From Acidimicrobiia bacterium (GTDB taxonomy: Bacteria; Acidobacteriota; Vicinamibacteria; Vicinamibacterales; SCN-69-37): a stretch of DNA of 64,000 nt. A program made the position numbers and the translations under genes. This document shows positions 15,560-24,112 of this stretch, piece by piece; positions within the stretch are counted from its first letter, which is position 1, and each line of letters begins with the position of its first letter. Location of the stretch: positions 153,970 to 217,969 of the forward strand of contig VFZF01000003.1 of NCBI GenBank assembly GCA_016871335.1, written 5' to 3'. A model generated the notes under the pieces. It was not told where the DNA came from, searched no databases, and was given only the letters and a program-made list of their open reading frames with translations.

Positions 15560-17284
15560 ATGAACAAGGAGATGGTGATCTCCTCGACCCCGCACGAAAC
15601 CCGTGTGGCGATTCTCGAGGACGATCAGGTGGTTGAAGTTTTTATTGAACGCGAACACTCGCGGGGCGTGGTCGGCAACATCTACAAAGGCCGGGTCTCG
15701 AAGGTCTTGCCGGGCATGCAGTCCGCCTTTGTAGACCTCGGGCTCGAACGGGATGCGTTCCTGTATGTGACCGACGTCATCGATCCCACGGCCGAAAGCC
15801 TTGAGGACGAGGACGATCCCGGCATCGAGCCGGTGGCTGTGTCCGACGCCGGGCCTGACGGGGATATCGAAGCACTGGCGCACGCCGAAGCCCGTGTCAC
15901 CGCCGCCGTACCGGACGGGCCGGCCGACGTGGCCGCGCCAATCGAGGATGAGCCGCCCACCAGCCCATCCGTCCAGCCGGCCCTGGCAGCCCAGCCGGCC
16001 CAGTCTGCCCAGCCGGGTGGCGGCCAACGTCGCGGCGGCCGTGATCGCGATCGCACACCTCCGGACACCAAGATCGAAGACCTGCTCAAGGAAGGGCAGG
16101 AGGTCGTGGTGCAGGTCGTCAAGGAGCCGCTCGGCACCAAGGGCGCCCGCATCACGTCGCACATCTCGTTGCCCGGCCGGTTCCTGGTCTACATGCCGAC
16201 GGTTGAGCACATCGGCGTGTCGCGGAAGATCGAATCACGCGAGGAGCGCCGCCGCCTGCGCGCCATTGTCCAGAAGTTCAAGGAGGAGTCGGGGCTGCCC
16301 GGTGGCGTGATCATCCGCACCGCGGCGGTGAACCGTCCGGATGACGACATCCTGAGCGACCTGCAGTACTTCAAGTCCGTCTGGACGGAAGTCCAGCGCC
16401 GGAAGGACACGCAGCGCCCGCCCTGTGCCTTGTATCGCGAAGAAAGCCTCGTGGCGAAGTTGCTGCGCGACTTTCTCACCGAGCAGTTCACGGCCATCCG
16501 CATCGACGACGAGACCGAATACAAGCGGGTCGTGGCGCTCATGGGCCGCATCATGCCGTCGATGGCCGGCCGGGTGAAGCACTACAGCAAGGACTACCCG
16601 ATCTTCGACGAGTACGGCGTGCAGACCGAGATCGACAAGGCGTTGCGCAGCAAGGTCTGGCTCAAGTCCGGCGGCTACATTGTCATCAACCAGACCGAGG
16701 CGCTGGTGGCGATTGACGTCAACACGGGACGGTATGTCGGCAAAAAGAGCGCAGGGCGCCTCGAAGACACGATCGTGAAGACGAACCTTGAGGCGGCCAA
16801 GGAGATTGCGCGGCAGATGCGGCTGCGCGACCTGGGCGGCATCATCGTGCTCGACTTCATCGACATGGAAGACAAAAAGAACCGGCAGAAGGTGCTGGCC
16901 GCGATGGAGCAGGAACTGCGGCGGGATCGCGCGCCGTCGAAGGCCGTCGCGGTCAACGACTTCGGCCTGGTGATTGTCACGCGCAAGCGCGTGAAGAGCA
17001 GTCTGGAGCGGTTGCTGACCGAGCCGTGCCCCTACTGTTCGGGGACGGGCACGATCAAGGCGAGTCCCACCATTTGTTACGACATCCTCACGGAAGTGAA
17101 AAAGGTCGCGTCAGACCTCGACGGCTACAGCCTGGTGCTGCGGGTGAATCCCGAAGTGGCGCGGGCGCTGCGTGAGGAAGGCCGGGGGGTGTTCAAGGAA
17201 CTGGAAGCCACGGTCGGCCGCTCGGTGACGGTGCGGTCCGATGAGCAGCTGCACCATGAGCAGTTCGACCTGATGGCCATGTAG
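15560..17284 (+). CDS. rng: ribonuclease G/E family endoribonuclease
   Basis: A single-strand-specific endoribonuclease for rRNA and mRNA processing. The S1 domain opens with GNIYKGRVSKVLPGMQSAF and is interrupted by an acidic then Pro/Ala/Gln-rich insertion (about residues 76-170) before resuming at IEDLLKEGQEVVVQV. Catalytic-domain metal ligands are Asp386 in AIDVNTG and Asp432 in VLDFIDM, and the zinc-link cysteines are in CPYCSGTG. At 574 residues without a long C-terminal scaffold it is RNase G-like. Placement after mre/rod genes matches the mre-rng linkage of proteobacteria. Confidence 0.9.
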   Translation: MNKEMVISSTPHETRVAILEDDQVVEVFIEREHSRGVVGNIYKGRVSKVLPGMQSAFVDLGLERDAFLYVTDVIDPTAESLEDEDDPGIEPVAVSDAGPDGDIEALAHAEARVTAAVPDGPADVAAPIEDEPPTSPSVQPALAAQPAQSAQPGGGQRRGGRDRDRTPPDTKIEDLLKEGQEVVVQVVKEPLGTKGARITSHISLPGRFLVYMPTVEHIGVSRKIESREERRRLRAIVQKFKEESGLPGGVIIRTAAVNRPDDDILSDLQYFKSVWTEVQRRKDTQRPPCALYREESLVAKLLRDFLTEQFTAIRIDDETEYKRVVALMGRIMPSMAGRVKHYSKDYPIFDEYGVQTEIDKALRSKVWLKSGGYIVINQTEALVAIDVNTGRYVGKKSAGRLEDTIVKTNLEAAKEIARQMRLRDLGGIIVLDFIDMEDKKNRQKVLAAMEQELRRDRAPSKAVAVNDFGLVIVTRKRVKSSLERLLTEPCPYCSGTGTIKASPTICYDILTEVKKVASDLDGYSLVLRVNPEVARALREEGRGVFKELEATVGRSVTVRSDEQLHHEQFDLMAM

Positions 17285-17311
17285 GGCATAATGACAGTCG
17301 TGGAGGCAACG

Positions 17312-17740
17312 ATGACACGCAGGGCACTTCTTTCGATGATGGCAGGGGCGATGGCGCTGACGGCCGTGATGACGGTCAGCCTGGCCGCGCAGACCGCGAC
17401 CACCCTCGGGACGGTTCGGCTGTCGCGTGGCGTGATGGCCGACGGCAAGGCGCTGCCGGCCGGCAGCTACAGTCTCCGTGTATCGGCTGACCCGGTGGCC
17501 ACCGTGGTCGGGCAGGGCGGCGACAACGCCAAGTGGGTGGAGTTCGTGCAGGGCGGCGCAGTCAAGGGACGCGAACTCGCGTCAGTGATTCCGTCAGCCG
17601 AGGTCAAACAGGTCGTCAAGGGCACGGCGCCCGCGGCCGGTGGCGTCAAGGTCGAGTTGCTCAAGGGCGCGGAATACATCCGCATCTGGGCGAACCGCGG
17701 CGGCAACCACTATCTCGTCCACCTGGTCGTCAGCCAGTAA
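17312..17740 (+). CDS. exported protein of unknown function
   Basis: A protein of 142 residues with a signal peptide (ALLSMMAGAMALTAVMTVSLAAQ) and a small predicted all-beta domain (LPAGSYSLRVSADPVATVV, YIRIWANRGGNHYLVHLVV). I do not recognise the family with certainty; LPAGSYSLR resembles carbohydrate-binding-like or DUF2911-type exported folds of Acidobacteriota. I chose ATG 17312 with GGAGG five bases upstream, over an earlier ATG at 17291. A GCATAAT box lies at about 17286-17290. It converges with the DUF4097 gene. Confidence 0.65.
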   Translation: MTRRALLSMMAGAMALTAVMTVSLAAQTATTLGTVRLSRGVMADGKALPAGSYSLRVSADPVATVVGQGGDNAKWVEFVQGGAVKGRELASVIPSAEVKQVVKGTAPAAGGVKVELLKGAEYIRIWANRGGNHYLVHLVVSQ

Positions 17741-17753
17741 CGCGACAACACGG

Positions 17754-17777
17754 AGGGCAGCCCTTCAAGGCTGCCTT
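17754..17777. terminator. hairpin between convergent genes, possible bidirectional terminator
   Basis: A GGCAGCC / GGCTGCC stem with a 6-base loop sits between two convergent stop codons. There is no T-run on either side, so factor-independent termination is uncertain. Confidence 0.35.
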
Positions 17778-18978
17778 ACCGCTTCACAATTACGACATTT
17801 CCACTGAAGCTGCGGGCGGTCACGCTCGCGCTGCCGTCCCCGAACGTGCCGCGCATGTTGCGGTCCGGGCGCCGCTGATTCGACAGGCCGGTGACCTGCA
17901 GCGGCAGTTCCGTATTCACCGCGCCATTAAACGTGCCCGCGTCGAGCGTGAACCCGGTCTTGCCGTCCAGCGCGAGCCGGACGGTGCCGGACTGGCTCGT
18001 GAAGTCGTAGCGGCCCCTCGGTTCCAGCGGGCCGTCGAATCGCACATCCCCGGACAACGCATGCAGTTTCACGTCGCCTGACTGCACCCCGAGCGCCGAG
18101 ACGGTGCCGCTGATGGTGCTCATGTCCAGCCGCCGCGCCCGCACATTGGTCGCGGTCACATCACCGCTCATTGTGCCGGCATCCAGCAGGCCGGTGGACC
18201 CGGTGTCGCGCAGCGTGATGTCCCCAGAGACGGTCTTGGCCGAGACCAGCTGCGTCGCGCCGGTGACCCGCACGTCGCCACTGGTGGTGTGGACCGACAG
18301 TTCGCCGGTGATCGCGCCGACCGTTACGTCACCCGAGATGGTCTTGGCGGTGATGCGTGTGCCGGCCGGCGCCGTGATGACGTAGTCCACGGTCACGCTG
18401 TAGTTGGACTGACGCTCATTGGGATACACCGTGCGAGCCGTGGCCCGGTCGCCGTGATGGGTGGTTTCCACGCGCACCCGTGACAAGCCGGTGCGGGCGT
18501 CCGCCTCCGTGCGGCCGCGTGCCTGACGCGAGATCTCGATGGTGAGGTCGCGGCCGGACCCGGCCACGACCCGGATGTCCCCGGAGATGTTGTCGATATC
18601 GAAGACGCCGTTCGCGCCAAGGGCAAACGTGCGCGTCTCGCGATCGGTCTGCGACGCCGGGAAATTCCGCTGCCGCGCTGAGCGTGACCAGTTCCCGTCG
18701 CCCACCCAGGGCGTGTCGGCGAGGTGCTCGATGACGGCGCCAATCTCGCGCGTGACTGAGGACAACTCGCGATTGAGTTCCATCCGGAATTCCGGCCCGA
18801 AGACCTCGCGCATCGCGCGCCGGATTTCCTCGGTGGCTTCGCGAATGGCCTGGGTGTCGACCTTGACGCGCACATCGATCGGCTGTGCCTGCGCCTGGGC
18901 CGGCGACGCACCGAGGATGGCGACAGCCGCAAGGCCGCCGAAGATAAAACGCGCCGATCGAATCATTGAGACGTGCAT
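17776..18978 (-). CDS. exported DUF4097 (adhesin-like) beta-repeat protein
   Basis: A signal peptide (FIFGGLAAVAILGASPAQAQA) is followed by a charged helical region (residues about 40-75), then the repeating DUF4097 fold. Short strands of the type xISGDVTVxxITG recur (TISGDVTVGAITG, TTSGDVRVTGAT, TVSGDITLRDTG, TMSGDVTATNVR, TISGTVSALGVQ, ALSGDVRF), suggesting a right-handed beta-helix or stacked beta-roll. Function is unknown; the domain is common in envelope or cell-surface proteins. It is the last gene of an ECF sigma / anti-sigma operon, so it is probably a product controlled by that pair. A GTG at 18981 is an alternative start; GGAGAGGA lies just upstream. Confidence 0.82.
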   Translation of the reverse strand: MHVSMIRSARFIFGGLAAVAILGASPAQAQAQPIDVRVKVDTQAIREATEEIRRAMREVFGPEFRMELNRELSSVTREIGAVIEHLADTPWVGDGNWSRSARQRNFPASQTDRETRTFALGANGVFDIDNISGDIRVVAGSGRDLTIEISRQARGRTEADARTGLSRVRVETTHHGDRATARTVYPNERQSNYSVTVDYVITAPAGTRITAKTISGDVTVGAITGELSVHTTSGDVRVTGATQLVSAKTVSGDITLRDTGSTGLLDAGTMSGDVTATNVRARRLDMSTISGTVSALGVQSGDVKLHALSGDVRFDGPLEPRGRYDFTSQSGTVRLALDGKTGFTLDAGTFNGAVNTELPLQVTGLSNQRRPDRNMRGTFGDGSASVTARSFSGNVVIVKR

Positions 18979-18998
18979 CACGGATCCTCTCCGAAGAA

Positions 18999-19700
18999 CT
19001 ACGAAGTCTTGTTGCCGAGTCCGGCTGCGGCTTCCGCCGCGCCGCCCGCATCCCCCTGTCGCATCTCGTTCATGAGCACGACCGTGGACTGCAGGAGGTT
19101 GACCTTGTTGCGCAAGGCGTCAAAGAGGCTGGTGCGCGCCGGTTGACTCGCCGGGTTGTCGGTCAGCGCCGCGCGGCTCTCCGCGATCGCCGAGTCAATC
19201 GTCGTCACATTCCGTTGCAGCGTTGCGAGTGTCTCTGGTGAGACGTCCTGATTGCCGTCCTGCACGACCTTCTCAAGCATCGCAATGGCTCGTTCGTATT
19301 CCGCTTCCGCGCGCCGCAACGTGTCCTCCACGGTTTCGACGGTGGGCGGCGCCGAGGCGTTGCTGTCCGCTGTCACAAGTGGTGACGCCGGGTCCGGCTG
19401 CGCCACCATATACACGCCGGCGGTGACGAGCAGCAGCGCGGCGGCGAGACCCATCCACTGCCACATGTCGGCGCGGCGATGTTCGCGGCGCAGTTGCGAG
19501 TTGATGTTGTGCCACACGTGTGCCGGCGGCGTAATGGGGCCGAGTGTGTGGGCGGTGGTGCGGATGCGATCGAGATCCGTCGCCAGTGCCTTGCACGAGT
19601 CGCACGACTGCAGATGAATGTCCACGGCCGCGCGGGTACCGGCGTCCAGCGTGCGATCGAGATAGTCACTCAGGTGGGCGAGCGCGTCATGACATGTCAT
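18999..19700 (-). CDS. anti-sigma factor with zinc-finger (ZAS) domain
   Basis: A membrane-anchored regulator of 233 residues. The N-terminal anti-sigma zinc motif is H-x3-C-x2-C (HLQSCDSC, residues about 29-36). One membrane helix (MGLAAALLLVTAGVYMVA, about 83-100) is followed by a mostly alpha-helical periplasmic part. It overlaps the ECF sigma gene by four bases (ATGA), the classical arrangement in which the anti-sigma holds its partner at the membrane until a signal arrives. Confidence 0.88.
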   Translation of the reverse strand: MTCHDALAHLSDYLDRTLDAGTRAAVDIHLQSCDSCKALATDLDRIRTTAHTLGPITPPAHVWHNINSQLRREHRRADMWQWMGLAAALLLVTAGVYMVAQPDPASPLVTADSNASAPPTVETVEDTLRRAEAEYERAIAMLEKVVQDGNQDVSPETLATLQRNVTTIDSAIAESRAALTDNPASQPARTSLFDALRNKVNLLQSTVVLMNEMRQGDAGGAAEAAAGLGNKTS

Positions 19701-20284
19701 CGCGATCCTCCCTGGGACGCCGAAAGGTAGTCGCGCAGGCGCAGACGCGCCTTGTGCAACTGCGACTTGGATGTGCCGTCCGAAATACCCAGCATCGCGC
19801 CGACCTCACGGTGTTCAAACCCTTCCACATCGTACAGGACGAAGACCTCACGGCATCCGTCAGGCAACTCTGCCACCGCCCGCTCAAGGTCGAGCCGATC
19901 GACCACGCCGAGAATCGGCCCTCGTCCCCCGACCGGCATCGTCGAACCTTCCGCGTCGTACGAATCGGTCACCTGGGCCGAGCGGTTCGCACGGCTGCGC
20001 AGGAAATCGAGACACAGATTCGTGCCGAGCCTGAAGAGCCACGTCCCCAACGAGGAATCGCCCTTGTAGAGCCCCAACTTGCGGTGCGCCGTCAGGAAAA
20101 TCTCCTGCAGCAGGTCCTCCGCATCCGTGCGCCCGACCATGCGACACGCCAGGCCGAACAGGCGCGGCGAGTGCAGCCGGTACAACTCTTCGAACGCCCC
20201 CGGAGCCCCCGATCGACACCGCTCGGCCAGCGCCATATCGGCGTGGGGGGCAGTGGGCGCGTTCAGAGGGTTAGACGAGGACAT
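19697..20284 (-). CDS. ECF-family RNA polymerase sigma factor
   Basis: A 195-residue sigma-70-family factor with region 2 (AFEELYRLHSPRLFGLACRMVG and DAEDLLQEIFL) and region 4 (LPDGCREVFVLYDVEGFEHREVGAMLGISDGTSKSQLHKARLRLR split over the helix-turn-helix). There is no region 3, as in ECF factors. It heads an operon with an anti-sigma factor and a DUF4097 protein. A plausible autoregulated promoter lies just upstream (20314-20339). Confidence 0.93.
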   Translation of the reverse strand: MSSSNPLNAPTAPHADMALAERCRSGAPGAFEELYRLHSPRLFGLACRMVGRTDAEDLLQEIFLTAHRKLGLYKGDSSLGTWLFRLGTNLCLDFLRSRANRSAQVTDSYDAEGSTMPVGGRGPILGVVDRLDLERAVAELPDGCREVFVLYDVEGFEHREVGAMLGISDGTSKSQLHKARLRLRDYLSASQGGSR

Positions 20285-20313
20285 GGGGATTGGACGTTGC
20301 TTTGCACAGACAA

Positions 20314-20339
20314 GACGAGGAGGCTCCCCGGGGAGTTCA
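20314..20339 (-). promoter_or_regulatory. candidate ECF-type promoter (TGAACT / CGTC) of the sigma operon
   Basis: On the minus strand TGAACT is followed after 16 bases by CGTC, resembling the AAC...CGTC pattern of many autoregulated ECF promoters. It lies about 30-55 bases before the sigma start and overlaps the 3' end of the alkyltransferase-like gene. This is inference from the pattern only. Confidence 0.4.
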
Positions 20340-20642
20340 CGGGCTGAGGCGTACGCGGCGGAATTCCAGGATGCGGCCGCGCCGCACGACCAGCCCTTCG
20401 GCCGTCAGCAATTGCGCCTTGAGCTGCGGGGATCGACCGAATCCGCCGATCCGGCCACCGGCGGCCACGACGCGATGATAGGGGAGGCCCGGTTCGTCAG
20501 CCCGGCGCATGATCTGTCCCACGGCCCGCGCGGCCCCCGGACGTCCCGCCAGCGCTGCGACATCGCCGTAGGTCGCCACGCGACCCGCCGGAATCCGTCG
20601 CAGGACGCGCAACACGCGTCGCGAGAACTCGGTGGCCGGCAT
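20337..20642 (-). CDS. alkyltransferase-like protein (ATL, MGMT family without the acceptor cysteine)
   Basis: A 101-residue protein with the Ada/MGMT C-terminal DNA-binding domain: VATYGDVAALAGRPGAARAVG carries the helix-turn-helix and the Arg finger. Where O6-alkylguanine-DNA alkyltransferases have PCHR, this protein has PYHR (in LPYHRVV), so the acceptor Cys is replaced by Tyr. That is the hallmark of ATL proteins, which bind O6-alkylguanine, flip it and recruit nucleotide excision repair instead of repairing it directly. E. coli YbaZ has PWHR at this place. It lies 12 bases after the phosphatase stop, probably co-transcribed. Confidence 0.85.
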   Translation of the reverse strand: MPATEFSRRVLRVLRRIPAGRVATYGDVAALAGRPGAARAVGQIMRRADEPGLPYHRVVAAGGRIGGFGRSPQLKAQLLTAEGLVVRRGRILEFRRVRLSP

Positions 20643-20654
20643 GCACGCCGGATT

Positions 20655-22283
20655 CTACTTCCCCGATCGGAGGGCCGGTGTCAGGGGATGGCCATCCACC
20701 CGCGTCAACGTCAGGCCCAGCACCGCCGCGAGTGTCGGCGCGATGTCGGCCGGGCTCGCCGGATCCAGGTGCCGGCCCGGCGTGATGCCCGCGCCCGCAA
20801 ACAGCACCGGCACCCGGGTGTCGTAGCCCCACGGCGTGCCGTGTGTGGTCATGCTCGAGGTGGACTGCGCCATCCAGAACGGCGACAGGATGAGCATCAG
20901 ATCGCCGCTGTTGCCGGGGAAATAACTCCGTCGCGCCATCCGGAGGACCACATCGTCGGTTGTCCCGCGCGCCGACAGTTCATCGGCAAAATACACGCGG
21001 TCGATTGCGGGCATGCTCGTCAGCGCGTCGCGCAGCGCTGCACGCGCAGACGGCTGCCGGCGCAGACCGTCCAGTGCAGCCGGCTGCAGATAGACGTTCG
21101 CTCCGACGGACGTCAGCACATGAGGCCCTTCGCCGAGGAAAGGCGTCAGCGCCGTCTCGATCACGGCGCGCATGTTCGCGGTCGTGTAGCGACCGGCCGC
21201 CGGGGTCCCAAGTCCCATACGTTCGGGGAGCGGCGACACGCCGTGATCCGCCGAAAACGCGACCACGTACTGGTCCCGCCCGACGGTCTCGTCCAGCATG
21301 GTCAGCAGCGCGCCGAGGGTCCGGTCGAGATGCGCGAGGGTGTCCTGCACCTCATGGCTGTGCGGACCGAACCGGTGCCCGACATGATCAAGTGCGGCAA
21401 AGCTGATGGCCAGATAGTCGGTGCCCCCCGGCGTCTGACCCATCTTCAGATCCGTGACCAGCCGTTGCGCAAGCGTGCCGAGGGCGGCATCGCTCACCGG
21501 TGACCGGGACCAGGTGGTGGCAAACGCACTGTCGGGCACACCGTTCGGGCTCACCAGTCGATGGGGGAATGTGCGCGGTTCGGCTTCACCGGGCGCATCG
21601 TCCACGAAGCGGTACTGATCCACCGGCAGCAGGCGATCCCATATGCGGCCGTAGTCCGCGCTGATGGGGTGCTTGACGGCCCATCGGTTCACGGCGGGCC
21701 ATGCCGTCGGCGTGTACGCGGAGGAGGTTGCCCACGAGCCGTTGCCTTCGATCCAGACGACGTAGGTCGAGGGGCCGGGCCGGCCGGCCATCGTGATGGC
21801 GCTGCGGGGTTTTTGCGACAGGCTCACCACCGTGGATGGTCGCTCCCGCTGCGCGCGCAGTTCATCGGCCAGCGTGTTGACTCGCAGGTACCCGGGACCG
21901 TGCCGCTCGGCGCCTGGGCCGCCGTCCAACGGAACAGAGGTGGCCGACGCGTCTTCCGTGCACCGGACCTGTTTGCCCAGCCTGCGGTCGTACCACTCGT
22001 TGCCGACCATGCCGTGGGTCTCCGGCAGGGCACCCGTGGCGATCGTGGCGTAGCCTGCACACGTGACGGTCAGGGCATAGGGGTATTCGGCGAGGGGAAA
22101 CACGGCACCCGTGTCAAAGAGCCGGCGGAGCCCCCGTGTCCATTGGTGACCGTAGAGCGTCGGATAGTCTGCGCGGAATTGATCGGCGACCAGCACCACC
22201 ACCAGACGCGGCGGCTCGTGCTGTGCCGCGAGCGGAGAGATCAGGGCCAGCAACGCGGCGACGACGAGCAGACGAACACCCAT
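20655..22283 (-). CDS. exported alkaline phosphatase / phosphodiesterase (type I NPP/PafA-like)
   Basis: A periplasmic metal-dependent phosphatase of the alkaline phosphatase superfamily, 542 residues with a signal peptide (LLVVAALLALISPLAAQ). VVVLVADQFRADY supplies the first metal-binding Asp. TVTCAGYATIATG holds the Thr-type nucleophile region. DHVGHRFGPHS and FSADHGVSPLPE are the two further metal-binding clusters. A Thr nucleophile points to the PafA/NPP branch rather than to E. coli PhoA. GGTTCTCCC-type leader with AAGAGG precedes ATG 22283. Confidence 0.87.
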   Translation of the reverse strand: MGVRLLVVAALLALISPLAAQHEPPRLVVVLVADQFRADYPTLYGHQWTRGLRRLFDTGAVFPLAEYPYALTVTCAGYATIATGALPETHGMVGNEWYDRRLGKQVRCTEDASATSVPLDGGPGAERHGPGYLRVNTLADELRAQRERPSTVVSLSQKPRSAITMAGRPGPSTYVVWIEGNGSWATSSAYTPTAWPAVNRWAVKHPISADYGRIWDRLLPVDQYRFVDDAPGEAEPRTFPHRLVSPNGVPDSAFATTWSRSPVSDAALGTLAQRLVTDLKMGQTPGGTDYLAISFAALDHVGHRFGPHSHEVQDTLAHLDRTLGALLTMLDETVGRDQYVVAFSADHGVSPLPERMGLGTPAAGRYTTANMRAVIETALTPFLGEGPHVLTSVGANVYLQPAALDGLRRQPSARAALRDALTSMPAIDRVYFADELSARGTTDDVVLRMARRSYFPGNSGDLMLILSPFWMAQSTSSMTTHGTPWGYDTRVPVLFAGAGITPGRHLDPASPADIAPTLAAVLGLTLTRVDGHPLTPALRSGK

Positions 22284-22307
22284 GGGAGAACCTCTTGTCT
22301 TTCTGCT

Positions 22308-22757
22308 TCACTTCCGGCAACTCACCGAGCATAGTGTCGCGATGTAAAGGGAGTACGTCGCCTGTCCCAGCCAGAACCACGCGGGCGCAAGGTCCGGCTC
22401 CAGGATACCGGGACGGTGGACGAAGGCGATGCCGGCGTGGACGCCGAGGGCAATGGCGGCCACCTGCAGCGCCTGCACCGGTTCACACCGGAGCACGAGC
22501 ACCGCTGCGGCGATTGGCAGCAGACCCAGCGCGGCATCAAACCGGGCCATCGGTGCCGTCTCGCCGCTGACGGCAAGGCCGATCGCCACGGCGCCCTGCA
22601 CCGCCAACACGAGGGCCGCCCACTGCGACAGATGCAGCTGGGCGACCAGCCGCTCCGGTGACGCGGAGGCCGCACGCGTCAGGCGCCAGGTGAACACCGT
22701 CAGCGCCACGGCAGACACCAGGCCGGCAGTGAGGAGGACACGGGCCGTCTCGGTCAC
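22308..22757 (-). CDS. small integral membrane protein of unknown function
   Basis: A 149-residue protein with about four hydrophobic helices (VLLTAGLVSAVALTVFTW, WAALVLAVQGAVAIGLAVSG, LLPIAAAVLVLR, ALQVAAIALGVHAGIAFV) and no motif that I can assign. The start is GTG 22757, six bases after a TATATT box, in a 23-base gap shared with the divergent deoA gene. The stop is 24 bases before the phosphatase gene on the same strand. Confidence 0.65.
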   Translation of the reverse strand: MTETARVLLTAGLVSAVALTVFTWRLTRAASASPERLVAQLHLSQWAALVLAVQGAVAIGLAVSGETAPMARFDAALGLLPIAAAVLVLRCEPVQALQVAAIALGVHAGIAFVHRPGILEPDLAPAWFWLGQATYSLYIATLCSVSCRK

Positions 22758-22763
22758 AAGTCC

Positions 22764-22771
22764 AATATACT
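22764..22771. promoter_or_regulatory. overlapping bidirectional -10 boxes of deoA and the divergent membrane gene
   Basis: AATATACT contains TATACT on the plus strand (22766-22771, nine bases before the deoA ATG) and TATATT on the minus strand (22769-22764, six bases before the divergent GTG). The two boxes share four base pairs. The gap between start codons is 23 bases, with no room for a Shine-Dalgarno on either side. Confidence 0.6.
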
Positions 22772-22780
22772 TGGCGCTGC

Positions 22781-24112
22781 ATGCGAGCGCTCGACATCAT
22801 CCGCGCCAAGCGGGACGGCCGGGTGCTGACGCGCGGGGAGATCGACGCCTTCGTGGCCGGCGTGACCGACGGGTCCTGGCCCGACTATCAGGTGTCCGCG
22901 CTCCTCATGGCCATCCTCCTGCGCGGGATGACCCTCGACGAAGCCACCCATCTCACGCACTCGATGATCGGGTCCGGCGTCCGCCTTGATTGGTCGGATA
23001 TCCAGGGCAGCTTCGCGGGCGGTGTCGCCGTGGACAAACACTCCACGGGTGGCGTCGGCGACAAGACGTCCCTGATTCTCGCCCCTCTGGCGGCTGCCTG
23101 CGGGGCGCTGGTGCCGATGATGTCCGGCCGCGGCCTGGGCCACACCGGAGGGACCCTCGACAAGCTGGCGGCGATTCCGGGCTTCCGGACGGATCTCTCA
23201 TTGGCAGAGATGCGGACCGCGCTCGTCGCGACCGGCTGTGTCCTGATTCGCCAGACGGCCGACGTGGCGCCCGCCGATCGGCGGCTCTATGCGCTCCGCG
23301 ATGCCACTGCGACTGTCGAGAGCCTTCCGCTGATTTCGTCATCGATCCTGTCGAAGAAGGTCACCGAAGGCATCGGTGCCCTGGTGATGGACGTGAAGGT
23401 CGGGTCGGGCGGTTTCATGGCGCGCGTGGACGACGCCCGTGAGCTGGCGCGGTGGTTGGTGGGCATCGCAACTCGAAGCGGTGTGCGGACCGAGGCGTTC
23501 CTGACCCGGATGGACACGCCGCTCGGACGGACGGTCGGCAACGCCAACGAGGTGCATGAGGCCATCGCCACGCTGAAGGGGCAGGGGCCGGCGGATCTGG
23601 AGTCGTTGTCCGTGCATCTGGCGGCGCGCATGCTGGTCATGGCGGGGGCCGCGGGCGAGCACGACGCCGAGGAGCAGATTCGCAACGCCCTCACGAGTGG
23701 ACGCGGCCTGCAGAAGTTCGCGGATATCCTGTCGGCGCAGGGCGGCGACCCGCGCGTGATCGACGATCCCTCGCTGATGCCGATGGCCGATCACGAGCGG
23801 ATGATCCCCGCACCCCGCTCGGGCTTTGTGTCGAAGCTTGATGCCGGCGCCGTGGGACACGCGGCGGTGGTGCTGGGGGCGGGGCGCGATCATGTGGACG
23901 GCATCATCGACCCGGGCGTTGGGATCGACGTGCTGGCCCCTGAAGGCACCGAGGTGCGCGAGGGTGACGCGGTGTTGCGGGTGATCTATCGTGATGCGGC
24001 CAGGCGGGATGCGGCGCTGGCGCGTCTGACGACCGCGGTGGACATCTCGGACGCGGCCCCGGCGCCGCGCCCACTTATTCTCGAAACGATTCGTGCGCAG
24101 GAGCAGCCCTGA
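22781..24112 (+). CDS. deoA: thymidine / pyrimidine-nucleoside phosphorylase
   Basis: Phosphorolytic cleavage of thymidine, deoxyuridine or uridine to free base and (deoxy)ribose 1-phosphate. The family signature KHSTGGVGDKTSLILAPLAA (about residues 84-103) and SGRGLGHTGGTLDKL are intact, and SSILSKKVTEGIGALVMDVKVGSGGFM carries phosphate- and base-binding residues. At 443 residues it has normal length. It is the first gene of a salvage operon and overlaps nupC by one base (TGATG). Thymidine-specific versus broad pyrimidine activity cannot be told from the sequence. Confidence 0.93.
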   Translation: MRALDIIRAKRDGRVLTRGEIDAFVAGVTDGSWPDYQVSALLMAILLRGMTLDEATHLTHSMIGSGVRLDWSDIQGSFAGGVAVDKHSTGGVGDKTSLILAPLAAACGALVPMMSGRGLGHTGGTLDKLAAIPGFRTDLSLAEMRTALVATGCVLIRQTADVAPADRRLYALRDATATVESLPLISSSILSKKVTEGIGALVMDVKVGSGGFMARVDDARELARWLVGIATRSGVRTEAFLTRMDTPLGRTVGNANEVHEAIATLKGQGPADLESLSVHLAARMLVMAGAAGEHDAEEQIRNALTSGRGLQKFADILSAQGGDPRVIDDPSLMPMADHERMIPAPRSGFVSKLDAGAVGHAAVVLGAGRDHVDGIIDPGVGIDVLAPEGTEVREGDAVLRVIYRDAARRDAALARLTTAVDISDAAPAPRPLILETIRAQEQP

